From: Bacteroides caecigallinarum
Lineage (GTDB): Bacteria > Bacteroidota > Bacteroidia > Bacteroidales > Bacteroidaceae
Assembly (NCBI RefSeq): GCF_016901995.1
Contig: NZ_JACJLE010000022.1
Location: forward strand, 1-58,544
Reading direction: 5' to 3'
DNA length: 58,544 nucleotides
The notes below the pieces were generated by a model. That model was not told the DNA's origin. It saw only the letters and a program-made list of their open reading frames with translations, and did no database searches. The translations under genes and the position numbers were made by a program. Positions 25,894-38,025 of the stretch are shown here, piece by piece; positions within the stretch are counted from its first letter, which is position 1, and the number at the start of each line of letters is the position of its first letter.

Positions 25894-28041
25894 ATGGCTA
25901 AAAATAAAAAAGAAAAAAAAGGCGGAAAAAGAATGAAGAAAAAAGAGATGTCGGAACTCATCATAAACTATTTCCGCAACAAACCGACTGAGGCTATAAG
26001 TCTTAAGCAATTATTCCTGGGACTGAAACTAACAACACATCCTACCAAAATGCTATGTACCGACATAGTAAAGGATATGGCAGAAGACAATTTCCTGATT
26101 GAAGCCGAAAAGGGAAGATGGAAACTTAATGACAGAGGTCAGATAATGACAGGAACCTTCATCAGAAAGAGCAACGGCAAAAACTCGTTTATACCTGACG
26201 ATGGAGGAGAACCGATCTTTATTGCAGAAAGGAACTCAGCTCATGCCATGAACAATGACAAGGTGAAGATTTCTCTCTGTGCAAAATGCAAAAAACAGAA
26301 GATAGAAGGACAAGTGATAGAAATACTTGACAGAGCAAAAGCGACTTTCGTAGGTACACTGAAAGTATCGAAAAACTATGCTTTCCTCATTACAGAAACA
26401 AGCACACTTGCCAACGATATCTTTATACCTAAAGAAAAGCTTAAAGGAGCAAAGAATGGCGATAAGGCTGTAGTGAAAATTACAGAATGGCCGGACGAAG
26501 CAAAAAATCCTTTCGGTGAGGTTATAGACGTGCTTGGACAGGCCGGCGAAAACAACACTGAAATGCACGCCATACTGGCTGAATACGGATTGCCATATAC
26601 TTATCCACAATCAGTAGAGGCCGCAGCAGAAAAATTATCTGCAGAAATTACAAAAGAGGATTATGCAGAACGTGAGGATTTCCGCAATATAACCACATTC
26701 ACCATCGACCCTAAGGATGCGAAAGACTTTGACGACGCACTCTCAATCAGACAACTGAAACCTGGACTTTGGGAGGTTGGTGTACATATCGCCGACGTTT
26801 CACATTATGTCAAAGAGGGCGGTATCATAGACAAGGAAGCATTGAAACGTGCCACATCCGTATATCTTGTGGACCGTACGATACCTATGTTGCCAGAACG
26901 CCTTTGCAACTTCATCTGCTCACTGCGTCCTAACGAAGAGAAACTGGCTTATTCTGTAATATTTGATATGAACGAAAAAGCAGAGGTCAAGGACTATCGT
27001 ATCAGACATACAGTAATAAAGTCCGACAGACGTTTCACATACGAAGAGGCTCAGAATATAATAGAAACCGGTCAAGGAGATTTCAAGGAAGAAGTTCTTG
27101 AACTGAACAAACTGGCTCAGATTCTTCGTGAAAAACGTCTTGCCGCAGGAGCTATCGACTTCGACCGTTGCGAGGTGAGATTCGAAATTGACGAGAAAGG
27201 AAAACCTCTGAGCGTTTATTTCAAGCAGTCTAAGGAAGCAAACAAACTGATAGAGGAATTCATGCTTCTGGCAAACCGTACCGTAGCGGAACATATAGGA
27301 AAAGTGCCAAAGAACAAAAAGGCAAAGGTATTCCCATATCGTATCCACGACCTGCCGGACCCAGACAAGTTGGATAACCTTAACCAGTTTATCGCACGCT
27401 TCGGTTATAAAATCCGTACCAGCGGAACAAAAACAGAAGTATCAAAGTCTATCAACCGCTTGTTGAAAGATGTAAACGGAAAGGGAGAACAGAACTTAGT
27501 GGAAACAGTGTCATTGCGTTCTATGCAGAAGGCAAGATATTCAATCCACAACATCGGTCACTATGGTCTTGCATTCGATTACTACACTCATTTCACTTCG
27601 CCTATACGCCGTTACCCTGACCTTATGGTTCACCGTCTGCTGACACGCTATCTGGACGGAGGACGAAGTGCACAGGCCGACAAGTATGAAAGCATGTGCG
27701 AACACAGCTCTGCAATGGAACAGACCGCTGCAAGTGCTGAACGCGCATCAATCAAATACAAGCAGGTAGAATTCATGAGCGATCATATAGGAACTGTTTA
27801 TGAAGGAGTAATCTCCGGAGTGACCGAATGGGGAATATATGTAGAAATTAACGAGAACAAATGTGAAGGTATGGTAGCAATGCGTGACCTGGGCAATGAC
27901 TATTACGAGTTCGACGAAAAGAACTATTGCCTTATCGGCAGACGTTATCATCAGAAATTCAGCCTTGGTGATGCAATAAAGATAAAAGTGGCACGCGCCA
28001 ACCTGGAAAAGAAACAGCTTGATTTCGTACTGGCGGAATAA
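25894..28041 (+). CDS. rnr: Ribonuclease R
   Basis: This 715-residue 3'-5' exoribonuclease degrades structured RNA. The lysine-rich N-terminus leads into a winged-helix segment (about 20-75) and cold-shock/OB domains (about 80-220). The RNB catalytic domain has the metal-binding motif DPKDAKDFDDALS, HIADVSHYV, DRTIPMLPERLCN and the late YTHFTSPIRRYPDLMVHRLL, of which TSPIRRYPDLMVHR is diagnostic. A C-terminal S1 domain begins at GTVYEGVISGVTEWGIYVEI. Domain order and length match RNase R rather than RNase II. It converges on rdgB across a strong bidirectional terminator. Confidence 0.95.
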   Translation: MAKNKKEKKGGKRMKKKEMSELIINYFRNKPTEAISLKQLFLGLKLTTHPTKMLCTDIVKDMAEDNFLIEAEKGRWKLNDRGQIMTGTFIRKSNGKNSFIPDDGGEPIFIAERNSAHAMNNDKVKISLCAKCKKQKIEGQVIEILDRAKATFVGTLKVSKNYAFLITETSTLANDIFIPKEKLKGAKNGDKAVVKITEWPDEAKNPFGEVIDVLGQAGENNTEMHAILAEYGLPYTYPQSVEAAAEKLSAEITKEDYAEREDFRNITTFTIDPKDAKDFDDALSIRQLKPGLWEVGVHIADVSHYVKEGGIIDKEALKRATSVYLVDRTIPMLPERLCNFICSLRPNEEKLAYSVIFDMNEKAEVKDYRIRHTVIKSDRRFTYEEAQNIIETGQGDFKEEVLELNKLAQILREKRLAAGAIDFDRCEVRFEIDEKGKPLSVYFKQSKEANKLIEEFMLLANRTVAEHIGKVPKNKKAKVFPYRIHDLPDPDKLDNLNQFIARFGYKIRTSGTKTEVSKSINRLLKDVNGKGEQNLVETVSLRSMQKARYSIHNIGHYGLAFDYYTHFTSPIRRYPDLMVHRLLTRYLDGGRSAQADKYESMCEHSSAMEQTAASAERASIKYKQVEFMSDHIGTVYEGVISGVTEWGIYVEINENKCEGMVAMRDLGNDYYEFDEKNYCLIGRRYHQKFSLGDAIKIKVARANLEKKQLDFVLAE

Positions 28042-28050
28042 GATTATTAT

Positions 28051-28095
28051 ATAAAACAAGAAAGTCAGAGAATTTCTCTGACTTTCTTGTTTTAT
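28051..28095. terminator. Bidirectional terminator between rnr and rdgB
   Basis: A perfect 21-base stem, starting ATAAAACAAGAAAGTCAGAG, with a 3-base loop and T-rich tails on both strands. It overlaps the stop codon of rdgB. Confidence 0.93.
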
Positions 28096-28667
28096 AGTAA
28101 ATACTCGCAAAGTTTCTGTACAGCTCTTGCGCGATGGCTTATCTTATTCTTTTCATCATTACCCATCTCGGCAAAGGTTTCTGAATATCCGTCCGGCATA
28201 AATACAGGATCATAACCGAAACCCGCTCCACCTTTTCTTTCACGTATTATGCTGCCGTTTACTATTCCTTCGAAGAAGTGTTCCTTACCACCTTCTATCA
28301 GGCAAATAACAGTACGGAAACGTGCCTTGCGGTTATCTTTATCCTGCATTTCAGAAAGTAGTTTCTTCATGTTGGCTTCAGAGTCATGCCCTTCTCCACC
28401 GGCATATCTGGCAGAATAAATTCCGGGCGCACCATTCAAAGCCTCGACTTCAAGACCTGTATCATCGGCAAAACAGTCTAAACCATAATTATCATATATA
28501 TACTGTGCCTTCAATGCAGCATTACCCTGCAAAGTATCAGCCGTTTCAGGAATGTCGGCATGACAGTCTATATCATTAAGACTCAAGATCTCTACCTTAT
28601 CGCCTAATATAGCACGGATTTCCTCCAGCTTATGTGCGTTATTTGTTGCAAAAACAAGTTTCTTCAT
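28092..28667 (-). CDS. rdgB: Non-canonical purine NTP pyrophosphatase
   Basis: This 191-residue HAM1/RdgB family enzyme hydrolyses dITP, ITP and XTP to monophosphates and so keeps deaminated purines out of DNA and RNA. The nucleotide-binding start [12 protein letters not shown], the segment [20 protein letters not shown] with the catalytic Asp region, the GFGYDPVF motif and the C-terminal [10 protein letters not shown] are all present. Length is typical. It starts 3 bases after the YitT gene stop and is the last gene of the leuS-yitT-rdgB operon. Confidence 0.95.
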   Translation of the reverse strand: MKKLVFATNNAHKLEEIRAILGDKVEILSLNDIDCHADIPETADTLQGNAALKAQYIYDNYGLDCFADDTGLEVEALNGAPGIYSARYAGGEGHDSEANMKKLLSEMQDKDNRKARFRTVICLIEGGKEHFFEGIVNGSIIRERKGGAGFGYDPVFMPDGYSETFAEMGNDEKNKISHRARAVQKLCEYLL

Positions 28668-28670
28668 AAT

Positions 28671-29567
28671 TTACTTAACTTTCAATGGGTCAAAACCTTC
28701 GCCGTAAACTCCCACTACATTACTTTGGGAAATAAATGCATTAGGATCAATATCCTTCACCAGACGGAAAATGTCAAGTGACTGACTTTTCTTTGCAAGA
28801 ACCACAACCACCTTTATGTCCTGCTTGCTATACCATCCTTTTCCGTCAAGGAGAGTTACTCCACGATTAATCTGAGTGGAAATACCCTGAGCTATCTCAT
28901 CATGCTTGCGCGAGAATATAAGGAACTGTACAGATTGACGAGTACTATTAATTACATAATCTATCACTATACTCATGACAAACAACACGCAAAAGCCAAA
29001 CAATACACGTCGCCAATCATGGAAAATAAAATAACAGGAGGATATAATGATTATATCACAATACATCATCATACGTCCAAGAGTAACATCCTTATACTTG
29101 TTGATAATCCATGCAATGATATCAGTCCCACCGGTACTACCATTATGACAGAACACAAGACCAATACCAAAGCCTAAAAGTCCGGCTCCTATAACGCATG
29201 CCATGAAATCCTGTCCTGGTCCAAGCAACATTGGTAATTTTCCACTATCGTCCTTAAATAACATTTGGAAGAACCATAGCAGGAACGTCAGCATGATTAT
29301 GGCATATATGGTCTTGATACTGAACTTAGGTCCGAGTATTTTCAATGCAAAACCTAAAAATACGGCATTAATTATGAAATATGAAACCTGAATTTCAACA
29401 CCTGTCGCATAATAGATTATAGCTGCTATACCTGTCACTCCACCTGTAGTAATCTGATAAGGCAAAAGAAACGCTGCCCAACCAATAGAGTAACATATCA
29501 AACCTAAAGTTATGGCCAGGTAGTCTTTCGTCTCCCGGCCAAATTTTCTTTTTAACAATGCTTCCAT
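28671..29567 (-). CDS. YitT family membrane protein (DUF2179)
   Basis: This 298-residue protein has about five or six transmembrane segments in the first 200 residues, with the YitT signatures PYQITTGGVTGIAAIIYYATG and FCHNGSTGGTDIIAWIINKY, of which GSTGGTDIIA is diagnostic. A C-terminal soluble DUF2179 domain follows (about 215-295, with VVVLAKKSQSLDIFRLVKDID). The transported substrate is unknown for most of the family. It lies 9 bases after leuS and 3 bases before rdgB, clearly within their operon, although no functional link among the three is obvious. Confidence 0.9.
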   Translation of the reverse strand: MEALLKRKFGRETKDYLAITLGLICYSIGWAAFLLPYQITTGGVTGIAAIIYYATGVEIQVSYFIINAVFLGFALKILGPKFSIKTIYAIIMLTFLLWFFQMLFKDDSGKLPMLLGPGQDFMACVIGAGLLGFGIGLVFCHNGSTGGTDIIAWIINKYKDVTLGRMMMYCDIIIISSCYFIFHDWRRVLFGFCVLFVMSIVIDYVINSTRQSVQFLIFSRKHDEIAQGISTQINRGVTLLDGKGWYSKQDIKVVVVLAKKSQSLDIFRLVKDIDPNAFISQSNVVGVYGEGFDPLKVK

Positions 29568-29576
29568 AAATATGGT

Positions 29577-32411
29577 TTACAGAACAATATTTACAATCTT
29601 CTTAGGTACGATAATCACCTTCTTAGGAGTCTTGCCATCAATCCATTTCTGTGCCTGTTCGTCAGCTAGAACTGCAGACTGGATTGTTTCATTGTCTGCA
29701 TCTGCAGCAAATTCCATAGTGAAACGCGCCTTACCGTTGAAAGAAATTGTATATTTCACTGTATCTTCTTTCAGATAGTCTTCGTTGAATGCAGGCCACT
29801 GAGCATCACAAACAGATGTCGTATTTCCTAAAGCAGCCCAAAGTTCTTCCGCCAAGTGAGGAGCAAACGGAGCTATAATAACAACCAGATTGCTTAATAC
29901 AGCTTTGTTGCGACATTTCAATGAAGTGAGTTCGTTTACACAAATCATGAATGCACTGATTGAAGTGTTGTAAGAGAATGTCTCAATGTCTCCAGTCACT
30001 TTCTTTATCAGTTTGTGTACTGCCTTTAGTTCTTCTTTTGTAGCTTCACCGTCCTGAGGAAGGAATTCGTCATTACGGCTGTAGAACAGGCTCCACAATT
30101 TCTTCAAGAAACGATGAACACCATCAATACCGTTAGTATCCCATGGCTTAGACTGTTCGATAGGGCCAAGGAACATTTCATACATACGCAATGTATCTGC
30201 TCCGTAACGTTCAACAATCATATCAGGGTTTACTACGTTGTACATAGACTTACTCATCTTCTCAACTGCCCATCCGCACACATACTTGCCGTCTTCAAGG
30301 ATGAATTCAGCATTATTGTATTCCGGACGCCAGTTCTTGAATGCCTCAACATCGAGGATATCGTTTGATACGATATTTACGTCAACATGAAGAGGAGTAA
30401 CGTCATACTGGTCTTTCAGTCCGAGAGAAACGAATGTGTTTGTATCCTTGATACGATATACAAAGTTGCTTCGTCCCTGAATCATACCCTGGTTTACAAG
30501 CTTCTGGAATGGTTCTTCCTTAACGCTTACACCGAGATCGAACAGGAACTTGTTCCAGAAACGTGAATATATCAAGTGACCTGTAGCATGTTCAGTACCA
30601 CCTACATAGAGATCAACATTCTGCCAATATCTGTCTGCCTTTTCAGATACGAGTGCCTTGTCATTGTGTGGGTCCATATAACGCAGATAATATGCGCTTG
30701 AACCGGCAAAACCAGGCATTGTATTAAGTTCAAGAGGGAATACGTTTACATTATCTATCTTAGAGTTTTCAACTACCTCGCCGGCATTTACATCCCAAGC
30801 CCATTTTGTGGCATGTCCCAATGGAGGTTCGCCAGACTCAGTAGGAAGGAACTTGGCTACTTCAGGCAACTGCAAAGGCAATTTGCTTTCGTCTATCATA
30901 TATGGCATACCGTCCTTGTAGTAAACAGGGAATGGCTCACCCCAATAACGCTGACGTGAGAAGATTGCGTCACGCAGACGGAAGTTAACTTTTACACGTC
31001 CAAGGTTATGTTCCTTTACATATTTCTTTGTAGTAGCTATAGCTTCCTTGATAGTAAGACCGTTTAGGATCAAATCGCAATAAGGAGTTACGCCTGCCTT
31101 TGGAGAGTTGCAGACAATACCTTCCTTGGCATCAAAGCTTTCTTCACTGACATCACATCCTTCAACCAGCGGAACGATAGGCAAGTTGAAATGTTTTGCA
31201 AAAGCATAGTCACGACTGTCGTGAGCCGGAACTGCCATAATAGCACCTGTACCATAACCTGCAAGTACGTAATCGCTGATCCAGATAGGTACGGCCTCGC
31301 CTGTGAACGGATTTACAGCATACGAACCACTAAACACACCTGTCACGCGGCGGTCTGATATACGTTCGCGTTCAGTACGTTTCTTTGTACGGTCAAGGTA
31401 AGCCTCAACTTCTGCTTTCTGAGCCTCAGTAGTAAGTTGTGCCACCAATTCGCTTTCAGGAGCAAGAACCATGAAAGTAACACCGAACATTGTATCCGCA
31501 CGTGTTGTAAAGATTGTGAATTCCATGTCACTGTCTTTAACTTTGAAACGAACTTCAGCACCTTCAGAACGGCCTATCCAGTTACGCTGTGTTTCTTTCA
31601 AAGAGTCTGTCCAGTCAACAGTTTCAAGTCCATCGAGCAATCTCTGGGCATAAGCAGAAACTCTCAAGCACCACTGGCGCATCTTCTTCTGCACTACCGG
31701 ATGTCCTCCACGTTCAGAAACGCCATCTACAACTTCATCGTTGGCCAATACAGTACCCAATGCAGGACACCAGTTCACCATAGTCTCGCCAAGATATGCT
31801 ATACGGTAGTTCATCAGAATTTCCTGCTGTTCCTTTTCTGATTTTGCGTTCCATTCTTCGGCAGTGAAACTCAATTCTTCGCTGCATGCGGCATCAAGTC
31901 CTTCAGTACCTTTTGTTTCGAAAGCCTTAACCAGATTTTCAATAGGCTGAGCCTTACCACATGAATTGCAATAATAGCTGTTGAACATCTTCTGGAAAGC
32001 CCACTGTGTCCAGTGATAATAATCAGGTTCGCAAGTACGGACTTCGCGATCCCAGTCAAAGCAGAAACCGATTTTGTCAAGCTGTTCACGATAGCGTGCG
32101 ATATTGGCAGCTGTAGTTACAGCCGGATGCTGTCCTGTCTGAATTGCATACTGTTCTGCAGGCAATCCGTAAGCATCGTAACCCATCGGGTTAAGAACGT
32201 TGAAACCCTGAAGTCGCTTGTAGCGGGCATATATATCGCTGGCGATATATCCCAGCGGGTGACCTACGTGAAGTCCTGCTCCCGATGGATAAGGGAACAT
32301 GTTCAACACATAAAACTTCTTTTTTGATTCATCTTCCGAAACTTTGTAGGTCTTGTTTTCCACCCACTTCTGTTGCCATTTTTTTTCTATCTCCCTGAAA
32401 TTATATTCCAT
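29577..32411 (-). CDS. leuS: Leucyl-tRNA synthetase
   Basis: This 944-residue class I synthetase charges tRNA-Leu with leucine. The HIGH-type motif lies in [15 protein letters not shown] near 38-52. The editing domain ([16 protein letters not shown] and [19 protein letters not shown]) follows, then the KMSKS motif ([13 protein letters not shown]) and the anticodon-binding and C-terminal domains. Length is somewhat above the E. coli enzyme (860 residues), with extra sequence around 155-200, as is usual in Bacteroidetes. It is the first gene of the leuS-yitT-rdgB operon. Its promoter overlaps the 3' end of the DUF3836-like reading frame. Confidence 0.97.
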   Translation of the reverse strand: MEYNFREIEKKWQQKWVENKTYKVSEDESKKKFYVLNMFPYPSGAGLHVGHPLGYIASDIYARYKRLQGFNVLNPMGYDAYGLPAEQYAIQTGQHPAVTTAANIARYREQLDKIGFCFDWDREVRTCEPDYYHWTQWAFQKMFNSYYCNSCGKAQPIENLVKAFETKGTEGLDAACSEELSFTAEEWNAKSEKEQQEILMNYRIAYLGETMVNWCPALGTVLANDEVVDGVSERGGHPVVQKKMRQWCLRVSAYAQRLLDGLETVDWTDSLKETQRNWIGRSEGAEVRFKVKDSDMEFTIFTTRADTMFGVTFMVLAPESELVAQLTTEAQKAEVEAYLDRTKKRTERERISDRRVTGVFSGSYAVNPFTGEAVPIWISDYVLAGYGTGAIMAVPAHDSRDYAFAKHFNLPIVPLVEGCDVSEESFDAKEGIVCNSPKAGVTPYCDLILNGLTIKEAIATTKKYVKEHNLGRVKVNFRLRDAIFSRQRYWGEPFPVYYKDGMPYMIDESKLPLQLPEVAKFLPTESGEPPLGHATKWAWDVNAGEVVENSKIDNVNVFPLELNTMPGFAGSSAYYLRYMDPHNDKALVSEKADRYWQNVDLYVGGTEHATGHLIYSRFWNKFLFDLGVSVKEEPFQKLVNQGMIQGRSNFVYRIKDTNTFVSLGLKDQYDVTPLHVDVNIVSNDILDVEAFKNWRPEYNNAEFILEDGKYVCGWAVEKMSKSMYNVVNPDMIVERYGADTLRMYEMFLGPIEQSKPWDTNGIDGVHRFLKKLWSLFYSRNDEFLPQDGEATKEELKAVHKLIKKVTGDIETFSYNTSISAFMICVNELTSLKCRNKAVLSNLVVIIAPFAPHLAEELWAALGNTTSVCDAQWPAFNEDYLKEDTVKYTISFNGKARFTMEFAADADNETIQSAVLADEQAQKWIDGKTPKKVIIVPKKIVNIVL

Positions 32412-32422
32412 AGCGATGTACT

Positions 32423-32899
32423 TTATATATTTGATTTTACGTTATTTATCCAATTTGTTTGCAAAGATACAATAAAAAATATAAAGATACCCCAAAAGAC
32501 AATAGAATGAAAGCTGTGGAAGCCAAGGCTGGTTTCAATATTATCATTGTAAGCATTGTCCTTGGAGTTCCAACGGGCATAGCTCAAAGAAACCTCATCA
32601 CCCGTATATTCGATATCCAGCTTGAAGTAAGGAACCCATGCTTCTTTTACACTGTCCCATTTGGAAGCTTCTTTGCTGATTACACGATTCTCATTGTCAT
32701 AGCCATAAGTATAACGCAGGTGACGGAATAAATAACCATCCTCATTACGGAAGATTGTCCGGGCTGTTACCAGTTCGCCGCTCATTTCCTCGTTCTTTAC
32801 GTAATCCGTAGGATTCATTGCATTCGCAGAGAAGTTTAATACGCTTGCCATTACTACCGCTACCATTACCACTGCCTTAAGAATTACATTTGTCTTCAT
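32423..32899 (-). CDS. DUF3836-like exported protein with replaced C-terminus
   Basis: This 158-residue reading frame has a signal peptide (about 1-27). A DUF3836-type body follows, with [45 protein letters not shown], of which [20 protein letters not shown] is typical. The normal pattern ends near residue 122 (AYNDNIET). The last 36 residues are hydrophobic, unlike the family, and are encoded by the 31-base direct repeat (32496-32526) and then by the leuS promoter region. The gene therefore looks truncated at its 3' end and fused to unrelated sequence, possibly by recombination at the repeat. Function of the family is unknown. It lies between leuS and the alpha-glucan locus. Confidence 0.6.
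   Translation of the reverse strand: MKTNVILKAVVMVAVVMASVLNFSANAMNPTDYVKNEEMSGELVTARTIFRNEDGYLFRHLRYTYGYDNENRVISKEASKWDSVKEAWVPYFKLDIEYTGDEVSLSYARWNSKDNAYNDNIETSLGFHSFHSIVFWGIFIFFIVSLQTNWINNVKSNI
32462..32469 (-). promoter_or_regulatory. -7 promoter element of leuS
   Basis: TATCTTTG on the minus strand, 51 bases before the leuS start codon and inside the 3' end of the DUF3836-like frame. A TTTTG at 32493-32497 (minus strand) lies 23 bases upstream, slightly further than the usual spacing. Confidence 0.5.
32496..32526 (+). repeat. 31-base direct repeat, left copy
   Basis: A perfect 31-base match to 54238-54268 in the same orientation, starting AAGACAATAGAATGAAAGCT and ending GTGGAAGCCAA. It lies inside the 3' end of the DUF3836-like frame. 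The two copies bracket the whole alpha-glucan locus, 21742 bases apart. Confidence 0.9.
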
Positions 32900-33133
32900 A
32901 ATCGTTATGTTTTTATTGTTATTATTAGTTTGAGTTATTCAGGCTTTCTTTGCCGAGCGCCTTCGGCTATATATAGTCAATTGCTGTGCCAAACTTATAA
33001 ACAACTGAAAATCAACGATTATTTAAAACAAAGCTGTGTTCATTTCCGAACAACTGTCCGCGCAAAAGCGAACATTATAAAAAATGCAACTGCCGAAAAA
33101 TATCTTTCGACAATAGCGTATTCAAAAACAGAT

Positions 33134-33169
33134 TTGAAGTTATCTATTCTTTCGAATAGATAACTTCAA
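33134..33169 (-). terminator. Terminator of the GH31 gene
   Basis: A perfect 16-base stem (core GAAGTTATCTATTC with its complement) and a 4-base loop, followed on the minus strand by TTTTTG after a few bases. It overlaps the last codons and stop of the GH31 gene. The 32900-33133 gap beyond it holds only the leader of the DUF3836-like gene. Confidence 0.8.
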
Positions 33170-35540
33170 CTTTAACTCCTGTGGAGCATTTTATGGCAGG
33201 AACCTCGACCGTAGTACATCTTTTATCTTTGTCATAAACATACGATACAGCAGTATTACCGTTCACCTTTACGGATACGGGTGCGGCAGTATCAAATATC
33301 CGCAACGTATATGAACGTACAGACACGCCACCCTTATAATTACCCCGACGTGCAGAAATAATATACTTACCTCTATTTCCATCAGCTATTTGTTTCAGAG
33401 CTGTTGTAGAGTACATAGTGGCATAATCACTATTATCTCCACTGTCTTCATATAAAGAACTTTCACCATCAGAACCGGCTACAATATTCAGGATTAGATT
33501 ATCCGGACGTTCGGTAACATTCATTACAGTAGGAGGGTTGTAGGGTATGATAGCCCCTTGTCTGAAAAAATAGGGTATTTGCTCGTGTGTGAAATTCATA
33601 ACCTTTTTACACGGTCCCTCAATAAGTTCATTGGTAGATACGCTCCACCATTTTCCTTCAGGAAACCAGATTTCCTTGGCACTGATACCATCAACAGCAG
33701 CTTCAGTGATAGGAGCTACAAGGATATCATCACCGAAAAAATACTCGTTCTCATAGACATAAGCTTCCTCACTATCCGGATATTCATAATACAGAGGACG
33801 GCAAACAGATATACCGGTATCATAAGCTTTACGGGCCATAGTGTAGAGATAGGGAAAAAGCGAGTAGCGAAGCCGTACCGCCTCAAGCATCGTCGGAAAA
33901 TTATCAAACTTCCAAATTCGACGTTCTATGCGTGCATCGTTTGTCGCATGTGTACGGAAAATCGGTGTAAACACTCCGAATTGTATCCAACGAAGTACAA
34001 GTTCCGGATCATTTACAATACTCTCATCTGTGAATGCATGTCCGCCAAGATCGTGCCCCCAATAACCATACCCTACATTCGAAGCTGTAGCCGTAAAATA
34101 AGGTTGGAAGCCAAGAGTCTGAAAGTTTATAAGAGCATCGCCCGAAAAACCAATCTGATAACGATGGCTGCCCAAGCCTCCCCAACGGTGGAAAATTACA
34201 GGTCTGCGGTCTGTACGTTTTCTCGCCATATCGTTAAAGAATACATGATTGCACCAGAATGTTTCACTCAATCCGTAAGTATTATTGCTTGTAAGATGTT
34301 GCTGCCAGTCAATCCACCAGAAGTCAACTCCCTCACTTTCGTGATTACGGATGATATTTTTAAAGAATGATTTTGTAAAGTCCGTATAGTCAATGCTCCA
34401 AGAGATATTATCTTTTTTGTCGTTAAGATACTTACCATTAAGTTCCGAGTTCATTGCCGCGAAATAGACAGGCGATTCATTCTTGTTTATACCGTCGGCA
34501 GGATGAAGATTAAGGGCAATCTTAAAATTATTATCATGGATATCCCGGAGCAAGCCCTTAGGATTCGGTATCAGATTGGTATTCCACGACCATCCTGTCC
34601 AACCACCTTTATCTCCGGATTGTCCATTTCCTACGTTCCAGTGCCAATCCATATCCAGAATCATTACATCGGCAGGAATCTTATTATCCTTGATTTCAGA
34701 CATAATCCGGCGGTAGTCATCTGCCGAATAAGCAGAGTATTTGCTATACCAATATCCGAATACATAATCGGGCGGCAATGGTATCTTACCCGCAATTTTA
34801 GTGTAGTCGGAAATAGCTTTCTTATAATCATTACCATAACCCAGATAATAGATGTCAAGAGCATCCGTATCGGAGCGTTCCGCCCACCAGTCAAACCCCA
34901 TATCCGCATTGGGCCGGAGAGCATAAGAACGCCCACCGTCAGAGCGTATGGCAGCCCATGAATCGTCTATGACAGCCCATCCGGAACGTGATATCAATCC
35001 GTTCTCCATTTCGGCACGCTTATTATCTCCATTACTTCCGTCAAGAGTGCGGCAGGTACCTTTAAGATTCAACGAATCTGATTTACCGGGATACCACACA
35101 GACTCACATCCATTGTTATCGATAGTTATGGTCAGATTTTCAGGAGAGGCAGGAGTTGTCACCGGATTTGTACTTTTGCGATATTTCAACCTTACCTTAT
35201 CGGTAACTATATACAAATACGTATTGTCTTCCCTCTTCCTGAAACGTGGCACCTTCAGCCTACGATTGGTTACGGTAAACGTAGCTTGGTCCTCAAATAT
35301 ACCTTTAGCACTGTATTCAATGCGAATCATTTCCGGTGTAAGAACAGTGAAGCGCGCTTTTCCGCAAATCACCACAGCTTCAGGGTTGGCAACCGGATTA
35401 TTATCGGACGCTGAAGTCTTTGCGGTTGTCAGCATTAGTAGGGCAACCAAACAAATAATTGTTTTCCCCTTTTTAAAATCCAAAAGAAACCCTTGCAACA
35501 AGGGTTTCTTTTGAGAAGAAGATTTCTTAAATCCATTCAT
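33144..35540 (-). CDS. GH31 family glycoside hydrolase (probable alpha-glucosidase)
   Basis: Family GH31 retaining enzymes release alpha-linked glucose or xylose from oligosaccharide ends. The nucleophile is Asp411 in DFWWIDWQQH and the acid/base is Asp468 in GFSGDA; LPPDYVFGYWYSKY and ILDMDWHW are typical barrel segments. The annotated ATG at 35540 gives 798 residues, but its first 20 codons are crossed by a terminator-like hairpin (35481-35513). A TTG at 35483, right behind the hairpin, would give a normal signal peptide (DFKKGKTIICLVALLMLTTA), so the true start is uncertain. The gene follows a GH97 alpha-glucosidase in a SusR-regulated locus, which favours an alpha-glucan substrate. It probably acts in the periplasm, where no lipobox is seen. 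Confidence 0.88.
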   Translation of the reverse strand: MNGFKKSSSQKKPLLQGFLLDFKKGKTIICLVALLMLTTAKTSASDNNPVANPEAVVICGKARFTVLTPEMIRIEYSAKGIFEDQATFTVTNRRLKVPRFRKREDNTYLYIVTDKVRLKYRKSTNPVTTPASPENLTITIDNNGCESVWYPGKSDSLNLKGTCRTLDGSNGDNKRAEMENGLISRSGWAVIDDSWAAIRSDGGRSYALRPNADMGFDWWAERSDTDALDIYYLGYGNDYKKAISDYTKIAGKIPLPPDYVFGYWYSKYSAYSADDYRRIMSEIKDNKIPADVMILDMDWHWNVGNGQSGDKGGWTGWSWNTNLIPNPKGLLRDIHDNNFKIALNLHPADGINKNESPVYFAAMNSELNGKYLNDKKDNISWSIDYTDFTKSFFKNIIRNHESEGVDFWWIDWQQHLTSNNTYGLSETFWCNHVFFNDMARKRTDRRPVIFHRWGGLGSHRYQIGFSGDALINFQTLGFQPYFTATASNVGYGYWGHDLGGHAFTDESIVNDPELVLRWIQFGVFTPIFRTHATNDARIERRIWKFDNFPTMLEAVRLRYSLFPYLYTMARKAYDTGISVCRPLYYEYPDSEEAYVYENEYFFGDDILVAPITEAAVDGISAKEIWFPEGKWWSVSTNELIEGPCKKVMNFTHEQIPYFFRQGAIIPYNPPTVMNVTERPDNLILNIVAGSDGESSLYEDSGDNSDYATMYSTTALKQIADGNRGKYIISARRGNYKGGVSVRSYTLRIFDTAAPVSVKVNGNTAVSYVYDKDKRCTTVEVPAIKCSTGVKVEVIYSKE
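35481..35513 (-). terminator. Terminator-like hairpin between GH97 and GH31
   Basis: CAAAAGAAACCCTTG pairs perfectly with CAAGGGTTTCTTTTG (15 bases) around a 3-base loop, followed on the minus strand by GATTTTAAAAAG. It lies 55 bases past the GH97 stop, inside the longest GH31 reading frame. Confidence 0.75.
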
Positions 35541-35567
35541 TGGGCATTCAATGTTTCAATTAAAATA

Positions 35568-37844
<2,277 letters not shown>

Positions 37845-37907
37845 TTATACCTCCCCGCCCCTTTACTATATGAGCCTTTATTAAAAGGCTTTTAATAGTA
37901 CAAAAAA

Positions 37908-37965
37908 ATATCCTCATTCATAGATTATTCCGTTAATATAGACATGTATTTATGAATGAGGATAT
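37908..37965 (-). terminator. Terminator of the susC operon
   Basis: A perfect 15-base inverted repeat, ATATCCTCATTCATA with its complement, is followed on the minus strand by seven T residues. It ends the transcript that runs from susC (52285) to the fimbrillin/SusE-F gene. A smaller stem, AGCCTTT/AAAGGCT (37873-37890), lies in the gap before the GH97 gene; no clear GH97 promoter was found. Confidence 0.85.
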
Positions 37966-38025
37966 AAACTTTTTATAAAATCCTGAAAACTGTTATTTCA
38001 CCCTAACCAATTCAGTTATTGCTGA

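Noticed and set aside
33558..34370. A 270-codon plus-strand frame inside the GH31 gene
   Set aside because: It is antisense to conserved GH31 catalytic motifs and shows no recognisable protein features.
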